Shown piece after piece: positions 40,601 to 46,494 of a stretch of 46,494 nt of DNA. The notes below the pieces were generated by a model. That model was given only the letters and a program-made list of their open reading frames with translations, was not told where the DNA came from and ran no database searches. This DNA is from Deltaproteobacteria bacterium (lineage in GTDB: Bacteria; Desulfobacterota; Desulfarculia; Adiutricales; Adiutricaceae). Location of the stretch: positions 1 to 46,494 of the forward strand of contig JAISEK010000017.1 of assembly GCA_031264145.1 (NCBI GenBank), written 5' to 3'. Every line of letters begins with the position of its first letter. The stretch's first letter is position 1. Both the position numbers and the translations under genes were made by a program.

Positions 40601-41638
40601 ATGAACACGGCCTTGTCCGGATCCGCTCTCGCGGCCGCCCTGGCGGCCCTGCTGGCCCTCCTCGCCGGCCCCGCGGCCAGGGGGGCCGAGATGGCCCTAA
40701 AAATCGGCCACACCGGCCCGATCGGGGGCCTGGTCATCCTGGTTGCCGCCCAAAACGGCTACTTCAGCGAGGAAGGACTCTCCGTCGTCCCAGTGCCCCT
40801 CGCCCCCACCGATCTTGACGGCCTCCCACCCTCCGCCCTCGCCGCCCTGGTCACCAACCATGAGTTCGCGAGGCTGGTCAGGAGGGACATTGGGGCCAGG
40901 GCCAGCGCCGGCCTTTACGGCGGTCTCCTGGAGATCCTCGGCCTGGGAGCGAGGCCAGGCCGGCTCGCCCTGGCCGTGGATGGCCTGGGGAGCGGCCCGG
41001 CGGTGGCCGCCGCCAGGCATTTCAGGGGCCAGGGCCTGGATCCCCTCTCCGACGTGGACTTCCTGGACCGCCCCGGCGGTCTCCTGCGCCAGGCCATGGA
41101 GTCCGGGGAGGCCAATGCCCTGGCCAGATGGGAAAAGGCCTGGCCCGGCCAGGCCGACGGCGATGGCCAGCCGCGACACTCGCCCGGCCAGGCCGGGGAT
41201 CCTGGTGGCCTTTCCGTCATCTTCCGCGGCTCCGACCGCCTGCCAAAGCCCAGGCCGGGGACGAGAAACCCGCACTCCGGGCACGTGGCCGACAGCCACT
41301 TGTTCGAGGCCTTCGTCGTCCTGTTCCCAGACAACTATGGGCGCGACGACGAAACCTCGGCCGCCGTCTCAAGGGCCCTCATCAGAGGGGCCAGGTGGAT
41401 TGGGCGGAACTTGGCGGCGGCCGCAGGCATGGCCAAGGGGAACGGGCTTTTGCCAGGGGACGCCGAGGGGATCGCGGCCGAGCTCTCCGGGTACATGTGG
41501 ATGCCCGGCGTGGGCCAGGCCAGGGACCACCTCAAAAGCTATGCCCATGAATGGCTGGCCAGGGGGATTGTCGAGGGCAAGGACGAGGGGGAGGTATTCG
41601 GCAGGATGTTCCTGGAGGCCCTGCCGGGGCTGGACTAG
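40601..41638 (+). CDS. ABC transporter substrate-binding protein, NitT/TauT type (copy 2)
   Basis: 345 residues. Signal peptide with a hydrophobic Ala/Leu core (ALAAALAALLALLAG) and cleavage-like AARGA near residue 28. The mature part begins LKIGHTGPIGGLVILVAAQNGYFSEEGLSVV, here split as LKIGHTGPIGGLVIL plus VAAQNGYFSEEGLSVV, the SsuA/THI5 first-lobe pattern. It is only distantly related to the binding protein at the operon start and has a low-complexity insert (about residues 185-205, Gly/Asp/Pro-rich). The TAG stop at 41636-41638 lies in the 72-bp repeat's CTAG border, so the original C-terminus may have been altered. Last gene of the operon. Confidence 0.82.
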   Translation: MNTALSGSALAAALAALLALLAGPAARGAEMALKIGHTGPIGGLVILVAAQNGYFSEEGLSVVPVPLAPTDLDGLPPSALAALVTNHEFARLVRRDIGARASAGLYGGLLEILGLGARPGRLALAVDGLGSGPAVAAARHFRGQGLDPLSDVDFLDRPGGLLRQAMESGEANALARWEKAWPGQADGDGQPRHSPGQAGDPGGLSVIFRGSDRLPKPRPGTRNPHSGHVADSHLFEAFVVLFPDNYGRDDETSAAVSRALIRGARWIGRNLAAAAGMAKGNGLLPGDAEGIAAELSGYMWMPGVGQARDHLKSYAHEWLARGIVEGKDEGEVFGRMFLEALPGLD

Positions 41639-41708
41639 TGCCTTGTCTTTCTTGATTTGACTGGTGTAGATAGCTCGGATTAATCTGACCAGACCAACGT
41701 TGATACTG
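41637..41708 (+). repeat. 72-bp inverted repeat, left copy
   Basis: Starts AGTGCCTTGTCTTTCTTG and ends CCAACGTTGATACTG. The reverse complement of 45759-45830 matches over the full 72 bases without gaps, 65 identical. The outer side reads CTAG, giving the TAG stop of the binding-protein gene. The border C-TA-GTGCC is compatible with insertion at a TA dinucleotide, as in IS630/mariner-type elements, but no transposase is attached. Confidence 0.85.
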
Positions 41709-42318
41709 GGGAAATTGAGCTGACTTTATCCGACATTTCAAGAAAAACGATGTACTAGCCCCAGTTTTTTCAAAATCGACGGCAAACCACAGCCCATGCC
41801 ACAATTAAGGAGACACCGTCAGCAAGAGCCTTTGAACTAATGGCTGCCTTATTTAGCCAGATAGGCAAGATCTTTATCCATGAAGTCATGAACCTTGGCA
41901 TTCGGAGCATCACCATTCTGATCAATATCAACTATAGATATGAAAAAAATATTGGTCCGTAGACCAATTATTCATTCTATAAATATGCCAAACTATAAAT
42001 ATTTAAAAAAATTATATATTATGTATTTTTTCAGGCCCTGACGTATAACACGGCCACAACCGGACACCGCCCTGAGTCGTGTCGCCGTTCACGGGTGGGC
42101 CGGCCTCTGAGCGGCGGCTCTTGGCGCGCGCCAAGTTCTCCCGGCTCCAGCCACCCAGCCTTCCGGGCCGCCTCCCAGGAGGCGAAGGAGGCCATGACAG
42201 AGAAGGGCCCCAGGAGGCGACATACCCCACCTGGGGCCCTCCGGCATGGCTGCCGCGGCCTATTGCCAGCCAGGAGCGCGCGGCGGACCTCGACGGTCCC
42301 TTGTCCCACGCCCGGCCC
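41709..42318. other. Non-coding region with AT-rich tract
   Basis: No gene is supported. 41820-42050 is strongly AT-rich. A perfect 10-bp inverted repeat at 42205-42239 may terminate the minus-strand gene that ends at 42319. Short open frames near the repeat read QYQRWSGQINPSYLHQSNQER, which is simply the translation of the repeat. Confidence 0.45.
42205..42239 (-). terminator. Possible terminator of the minus-strand gene ending at 42319
   Basis: GGGCCCCAGG (42205-42214) and CCTGGGGCCC (42230-42239) form a perfect 10-bp stem. On the minus strand it is followed by TTCTCTGTC, only weakly T-rich, so the terminator role is tentative. Confidence 0.4.
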
Positions 42319-43974
42319 TCAGACGGTCTCTTCCAGAAGGAGGCCCTTCAGTGCCTTCTCCGCCTCGTATCTGGCCACAGCCTGCTCATAGACGCTGACC
42401 CTCTCCGCGGCGCTGAGCTCGGAGAAGCCGGGCAGCTCGATCTCCTCCACGTTGGTCCTGTTGTCGATGCCTCCGCCCTTCGGCACGTTGACCACGTAGC
42501 CAAAATCCTCAGGGTATGTCATGGCCCTCAGGCGCTCCAGGGCGCGCTCCTGGGCCGTGGAGCCGACCGTGCCCATGACCCTGGCCGCGGAAACCTGGCC
42601 CATGTTCGAGATTGTCGGGAAAGCTATGAAGCCGTAGTCGCCTGGGACCACGCTTTCCATCATGCCGAAGTTCCGGGAAGCCAGCTTCAGGAACCGCTCC
42701 CGGACCTCCGGGTCATCCTTGACGACCTCGTTTACCCTGTCCAGGAAGGCCCCCCCGAGGAAACATGCCAGGTCAGCCTGGTAGTCGTTCCACTTGAAGT
42801 CGTTCCCGCCAATGAACCCGTAGCCGTAGTCGGAGTCGTAGTCGAACTGCGGGACCTCGTAGCCGGGGTCGGTGAGCCTGGCGTATTCGGCCTCTCTCAG
42901 CCTGTTCATCTCGTTCCAATAGTCCGGGTCGTCGTTCGCCATGAGAGGGGCACCGTCCGGGCCGCGCTTAAGCGGGCCAGCCAGGGTATTGCTCGGCCCG
43001 GGATCGTGGGCCTTGAGGAGCGAGTTGACTGCCGCTATCACGTCGGCGTCGGCGCCGAGGCCCTCGATAAGGGCGGCCCCGTCGGCATCGTCCAGCTCCT
43101 CGCGCAGGAACCTCGCCAGATCCGAAAGAGCCTCGCCCCCTATCTCCCCGGCGGAGAGCCTGAAGTCCAGGCCGTAGAGCGACTCTAGATGCGCCTGGTT
43201 CACCCTGTCGGCGTCCAGGGACTTGTGCCACTCGAAGTTCACCGTAAACTGGTAGCGGTCCTCGTCAGCGATGATGGCCTGGCCGTAGTAACCGTTCAGC
43301 ACCCCGGCGAGCGACCCGTCGGCGAGCGAGGCGGCCGCCGTGAGCACCGGCGTCCCGAGGATCGTGGCCAGGGCGTCCTCCACCGCCTCGGTGTCCCCTG
43401 CCCCGTTCAGGAAATCCACCATGCCCGCAAGCTTCCCCTGTGTCTCCCGAAGCCAGGCGAACATGTCGGTGTCCTTGTCCAGAACCCCGAACATCCTCTC
43501 GAACTCGGGCACCTCCTCCACGGTGAGCTTGCCGACCGAAATCTTCGCCACCATCTGCGCCCTGTCCTTCAGGACCTTGCCCAGGGACATCGCGACGGTC
43601 GCGGCGTTGAAGACGTGCTCCGTGCCTTTGAGGATCTCCGCCATCGCCTCCGTGGCCGTTTCCTGGCCGAAATCGTCCCGTATCCGGTCGACTGCCCCGG
43701 TAACGGCCGCAACCAGCGCGGCGCGCTCCTCCCGTGTCTTGTCGCTCCTGCCGTCGGAATCCACGCGCCCGGCAATCGCGGACTCAAAGTTCTGGACGAT
43801 CTTCTTCCTCTCCGCTTCCCCCCCGCCGGCCTTGGACGCCTTCAAAAGCTCCTGGGTGTCGTTCCTGATGGACAGGCCGTGGCCAGCCCGGTTCCAGGAC
43901 GCGATCCCGCCCCCGTGGACGGTCCCCCCGATCCTCATGTAGCCAGTCACAGAACCAAAGCCGCCGGTCATCAT
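42319..43974 (-). CDS. Large acidic protein of unknown family
   Basis: About 551 residues from ATG 43974 (MMTGGFGSVTGYMRIG), chosen because GGGAG lies ten bases upstream; the frame stays open to 44103. No family recognised. The N-terminal 50 residues are Gly-rich (GGTVHGGGIASWNRAGHGLSIRNDTQELL); the rest is acidic and largely helical with segments such as TREERAALVAAVTGAVDRIRD, FNAATVAMSLGKVL and LSDLARFLREELDD, and an aromatic/acidic patch (FDYDSDYGYGFIGGNDF). No signal peptide or membrane helix. The isolated position between repeats and biotin-transport genes gives no functional hint; an exported structural or effector-like protein is possible but unproven. Confidence 0.75.
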   Translation of the reverse strand: MMTGGFGSVTGYMRIGGTVHGGGIASWNRAGHGLSIRNDTQELLKASKAGGGEAERKKIVQNFESAIAGRVDSDGRSDKTREERAALVAAVTGAVDRIRDDFGQETATEAMAEILKGTEHVFNAATVAMSLGKVLKDRAQMVAKISVGKLTVEEVPEFERMFGVLDKDTDMFAWLRETQGKLAGMVDFLNGAGDTEAVEDALATILGTPVLTAAASLADGSLAGVLNGYYGQAIIADEDRYQFTVNFEWHKSLDADRVNQAHLESLYGLDFRLSAGEIGGEALSDLARFLREELDDADGAALIEGLGADADVIAAVNSLLKAHDPGPSNTLAGPLKRGPDGAPLMANDDPDYWNEMNRLREAEYARLTDPGYEVPQFDYDSDYGYGFIGGNDFKWNDYQADLACFLGGAFLDRVNEVVKDDPEVRERFLKLASRNFGMMESVVPGDYGFIAFPTISNMGQVSAARVMGTVGSTAQERALERLRAMTYPEDFGYVVNVPKGGGIDNRTNVEEIELPGFSELSAAERVSVYEQAVARYEAEKALKGLLLEETV

Positions 43975-44333
43975 GTCTGCGCGCTCCCTCGAGGTTTCGC
44001 AGGGATGACGCGATCCAGCACTGGGCCGCGGGCCCCCTGCTCTTTCCTTATCGGACGGTCGGCGCATGTCCTTGAATCGAGGCGCCTCCCCGCAGCGCCG
44101 CATGGGGCAGGCCTTGCCGATGCGGGCGCCGGCTCCCGCCCGGCCGAGGTGGAGCCGTGGGTGGATCCCGGCATTTTCATGGCGATGCCCTACCCTCAGG
44201 ATGGACTATAGGTTTATCGGCATTGTGGCCGCCGGAATGGAGGGCTGGGGACGATGGCGAGGTCCTTGGGGCGTTCTCTGGGGGGCCCGTGGGACACGGT
44301 GATGGGCCGCATCCTGGACGCAGGCCAGGCAAG
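43975..44333. other. Upstream region of the unknown gene
   Basis: Contains GC-rich noise frames only; no promoter or terminator convincing enough to call. If the unknown gene started at 44103, part of this would be coding. Confidence 0.35.
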
Positions 44334-45047
44334 TCAGCAAACCGGCCTGACCCCGAAGTCCGCCAGGCGGCCGAAGGCCTCCGCCGGTTCGGCCAGAAGA
44401 TGCCCTCTCGACCCCAAAAGCAGCCACCGGCCCGCCAGATCCCTCACCAGGCCCGGCTCGTGGGTGGCCAGGACCACGATGAGCTCCCTCCGGGCCAGGC
44501 CGGCCAGGTCGTCCACCAGCTTCAGGCAGCCCGGCCAGTCGAGGCCGGAAAAGGGCTCGTCGAGGAGCAAAAGCTCGGGCCCGGCGGCCAGGGCCGAGGC
44601 CAGTGCCAGGCGCTTTTTCTGGCCCAGGGAGAGCGTCTCCACCGGCTGGTCCAACACCCCCGCCAGATCCCAGTGGCCGGCCAGACAGTCGAGCCCACCG
44701 GCCCCCGGCGCTCCACGGGCCAGGGCCAGGCCCAAGTCCTCCCTTGGGCTGTCGCCCAGCAGGAAATAGTCGACGTTTTGGGGCAAGAGGGCCGAGCGCT
44801 TCCTGAGCTCCCCGGCCCCGCTACGGCCAGAAAGGGCAATCCGGCCCCGATCCGGGGCCAAAAGGCCCGAGAGCAGATCGAGGAGCGTGGACTTGCCCGC
44901 CCCGTTCGCGCCGGCCAGGCCCAAAATATCCCCACCCCTGGCCTCAAAGCCGAGACCCGCTATAATCGGGGGCCTTCCGGGATAGGCGAATGACAAGCCT
45001 TCCACGGCAAGCAGGCCGGCCATGTCCCTGGCTTCCCTCGCCGACAT
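44334..45047 (-). CDS. bioM: ECF-type ABC ATPase, probably BioM-like (biotin uptake)
   Basis: 237 residues. Walker A GANGAGKSTLLDLLSG, Q-loop LLPQNVDYFLLGD, signature LSLGQKKRLALASAL and Walker B LLLLDEPFSGLD followed by the switch His of LATHEPGL. The LSLGQKKR signature and the PQNVDYFL loop are those of CbiO/EcfA/BioM ATPases that energise energy-coupling-factor vitamin transporters. The BioY gene lies directly upstream on the same strand, six bases away, so biotin is the likely substrate. No BioN/EcfT transmembrane coupling gene is present in the window. Confidence 0.88.
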   Translation of the reverse strand: MSAREARDMAGLLAVEGLSFAYPGRPPIIAGLGFEARGGDILGLAGANGAGKSTLLDLLSGLLAPDRGRIALSGRSGAGELRKRSALLPQNVDYFLLGDSPREDLGLALARGAPGAGGLDCLAGHWDLAGVLDQPVETLSLGQKKRLALASALAAGPELLLLDEPFSGLDWPGCLKLVDDLAGLARRELIVVLATHEPGLVRDLAGRWLLLGSRGHLLAEPAEAFGRLADFGVRPVC

Positions 45048-45053
45048 GGGCGG

Positions 45054-45620
45054 CTAGCCCTGTGGCCTTGACCCGGCCGGGCCCCCTCTCTGGCCCAGCC
45101 GGGGTGCCAGTGAGCGGGCGGCCAGGGCGGCGCAGACCATCTTGGCCAGATCCCCTGGGAGAAAAGTCACGTTGAGGAACAGGGCGGCGGGCCAGGAAAG
45201 GCCGGCGTTGACCACCAGGCCCAGGGAACCGCACGAATACATGAGGGCCATGCCGGCCAGGCCCAGTGGCAGCATCCTGGCCAACCCGGGGCGCCCCTTG
45301 CCCCTGCCCAGGCCGCAGATGGCGGCCATGGCCGGAAATGAGAATGCGTAGCCGACGGATGGCCCGAAGACGAGGGCCGGACCGGCCTGGCCCCCGGAAA
45401 AGACTGGAAGGCCCAGAAGGCCAGCCCCCAGGTATAAAGCGGCCGAAATGGAGGCCCTTGGCCCCTCGACGAAACCGGCCAGGAATATGAAGAACGTCTG
45501 GAGGGTCACCGGGATAAACGCCACGGGAATGACCACCCAGGCCCCCAGGGCCATGAAGGCCGCCCAGACGGCCAGACGGGCCAGGCGGCGAGCGTTTTCC
45601 CAGTCCAAGTCCTCGTACAT
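45054..45620 (-). CDS. bioY: BioY biotin transporter substrate-binding membrane subunit
   Basis: 188 residues from ATG 45620, preceded by GGGAGGG seven bases upstream; a GTG or ATG further up (45695) would add 25 residues overlapping nothing but with poor support. Family motifs: VAFIPVTLQTFFIFLAG, AALYLGAGLLGLPVFSGG, GPSVGYAFSFP and a final LPGDLAKMV. About six transmembrane helices. BioY binds biotin with high affinity and imports it with EcfA-type ATPases such as the one encoded just downstream. No biotin-synthesis genes are nearby. Confidence 0.93.
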   Translation of the reverse strand: MYEDLDWENARRLARLAVWAAFMALGAWVVIPVAFIPVTLQTFFIFLAGFVEGPRASISAALYLGAGLLGLPVFSGGQAGPALVFGPSVGYAFSFPAMAAICGLGRGKGRPGLARMLPLGLAGMALMYSCGSLGLVVNAGLSWPAALFLNVTFLPGDLAKMVCAALAARSLAPRLGQRGGPAGSRPQG

Positions 45621-45758
45621 CGACGGCCCTCCCGGCCAACCCAAAGCCAATTCATACCCAAACTTCGCGGTGCCCGTGCCAAGACGTTCGTGCATGAAAC
45701 CGGATGCTTTTCATCAAACTTTGCTTTGCGGGAACAGAGACCAGTCTGGCCCCTTCTT

Positions 45759-45830
45759 CAGTATCGACGTTGGTCTGATCAGATTAATCCTAGATGTCTA
45801 CACCAGTCAAACCAAGAAAGACAAGGTACT
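45759..45830 (-). repeat. 72-bp inverted repeat, right copy
   Basis: Reverse complement of the copy at 41637-41708, seven mismatches in 72. Its outer edge reads TACTAGAG; on the minus strand this gives the TAG stop (45829-45831) of the truncated nuclease gene. The two copies enclose about 4.1 kb with bioY, the ECF ATPase and the unknown gene. Confidence 0.85.
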
Positions 45831-46320
45831 AGAGTGGCTGCCTCAGCGCAGAATTGTCCAGAAAGCCCGCCAGGACCTCGTTTCTGCCGTAGACGGCCAG
45901 CCCAAGGCCAATTACCTCGCTGGCCGATATCCTATGGGGCCCGCCGTAGTCCTTCTCCGCTATGGCCTTGAGGGCCCTCTTGAGGGCTCTGGCCTGCGTG
46001 CTTTTCGCCTTCTTCGGGGCGTGGCCGGGACTGGCCCGGTCGTGCTTTACCTCTATGGCCAGGGCCTTGCCATCGGGCAAGAACAGGCACATGTCGTCCC
46101 GCCCGACGGCCCCGGCCGTCTCGCCCAGCGCCTTGAGGCCCATTGCCGACAGGGAAATCTGGATCAGCCCGTGGTAGAAGCTTTCGCCCTCCCCATAATC
46201 AGGGCCAGTTTCCTGGCCCGCGTCTTCGTCCCCATCGGCGGGATGCTGCCAGTAGGTCACGTTTGAGAGCAGATCGCTGAAAAGCCGGCCGATTTTAAAG
46301 CTGTCCCTTTTTCTACATAC
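45829..46320 (-). pseudogene. C-terminal fragment of an AAA-ATPase/PD-(D/E)XK (DUF1703) protein
   Basis: The open frame begins at 46320 directly after an in-frame stop (46321-46323) and keeps only the nuclease-like C-terminal part: SFKIGRLFSDLLSNVTYW, ESFYHGLIQISLSAMGLK, then GRDDMCLFLPDGKALAIEVKHDR with the D...E-x-K core intact, and DYGGPHRISASEVIGLGLAVYGRNEVLAGF. The N-terminal ATPase half is missing; an ISAzo13-like transposase end lies just upstream, which may explain the loss. The TAG stop coincides with the 72-bp repeat border, so the 3' end may also be altered. Related to the full-length gene at 12319 but with a better-preserved nuclease motif. Confidence 0.75.
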
Positions 46321-46368
46321 TCAAGAAAATTGGCACCTAAGGGCCCGGGCAAAAATAACTGTACACAA

Positions 46369-46494
46369 TCATGGGAAAAAGGTGTAGTTCCATTCTCCAT
46401 GAAATTTTGCATTTTTGATGTTTAAGCTTTCGAGCTCTTTGTCAGATACTTTGATTCCATTCAAGTATTCGTTTTCATCAAGTTCACATTGAAC
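46369..46494 (-). mobile_element. ISAzo13-like transposase, C-terminal end (gene runs out of the window)
   Basis: The last 41 codons of a minus-strand gene are present, reading CELDENEYLNGIKVSDKELE and ending KFHGEWNYTFFP before TGA at 46369-46371. The tail pattern GIKVSDEEL...LN...FHGEWNYTI is characteristic of ISAzo13/Rhodopirellula-type DDE transposases. Codon use is AT-rich compared with the surroundings. The element's end should lie between 46320 and 46368; the inverted repeat cannot be confirmed without the other end. Confidence 0.72.

Noticed and set aside
29688-41638. Canonical nitrogen-fixation operon
   Set aside because: Subunits are short and divergent, His195 is replaced, and nifE, nifN, nifV and nifI are absent from the window.
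41532-41804. Small minus-strand frame across the left 72-bp repeat, similar to one at 45690-45971
   Set aside because: The protein similarity is only the translation of the shared repeat; neither frame continues into common sequence outside it.

Overview
The window looks like a GC-rich chromosome of an anaerobic, Gram-negative bacterium, most plausibly a Desulfobacterota (deltaproteobacterial) relative. Supporting signs are an outer-membrane autotransporter, a CpoB/YbgF-type periplasmic lipoprotein, a giant acyl-CoA dehydratase activase, a nitrogenase-like iron-sulfur operon and heavy use of AGG (Arg) and ATA (Ile) codons in a GC-rich background. The lineage call is inference. Two very long SEL1-repeat proteins, AAA-ATPase/PD-(D/E)XK proteins, orphan antitoxins and many decayed genes suggest a host-associated or otherwise restricted lifestyle with active genome decay. 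Sharp AT-rich islands (about 120-2100, 25060-25320, 27130-27640, 29460-29625, 41820-42050) interrupt the GC-rich sequence.

Layout. 1-3870: terminator, an AT-rich orphan antitoxin and an autotransporter with an AT-rich passenger and a GC-rich barrel. 4030-12223 (minus strand): decayed HEAT-like duplications, a QueG-like Fe-S protein, the activase fusion, a class-I glutamine amidotransferase, a MaoC hydratase and a coiled-coil membrane protein. 12319-18914 (minus): an AAA-ATPase with eroded motifs and two SEL1 proteins. 18915-21370: remnants (a DUF1905 protein, a RelB-like antitoxin, an IS1-like transposase fragment). 21372-24957 (minus): a signalling operon of a CheY-like receiver, a CheA-like kinase with permuted domain order and a double receiver. 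25321-26955 (minus): a frameshifted pseudogene and a CpoB-like lipoprotein. 27859-28973: two unrecognised acidic proteins.

29474-41638 is the centrepiece: one plus-strand operon encoding a NitT/TauT-type ABC transporter (one ATPase, four permeases, two binding proteins) wrapped around a nitrogenase-like module in the order H-D-K-B-X. The NifD-like subunit keeps all P-cluster and cofactor ligand residues but has Tyr in place of the key nitrogenase His. NifE/N/V are absent, so nitrogen fixation is not the best guess; reductive scavenging of an imported substrate, perhaps an organosulfur compound, is. The leader upstream has a promoter, a possible 27-codon peptide beginning Met-Cys-Cys-Cys, a short antiterminator-like pairing and a perfect 14-bp intrinsic terminator 20 bases before the first gene. 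This is the layout of ribosome-mediated attenuation and would tie expression to cysteine supply.

41637-45830 is bounded by two inverted 72-bp copies of a repeat (65/72 identical) and holds an unrecognised 551-residue protein, a biotin-type ECF ATPase and BioY. The window ends in a truncated nuclease-domain gene and the C-terminus of an ISAzo13-like transposase.
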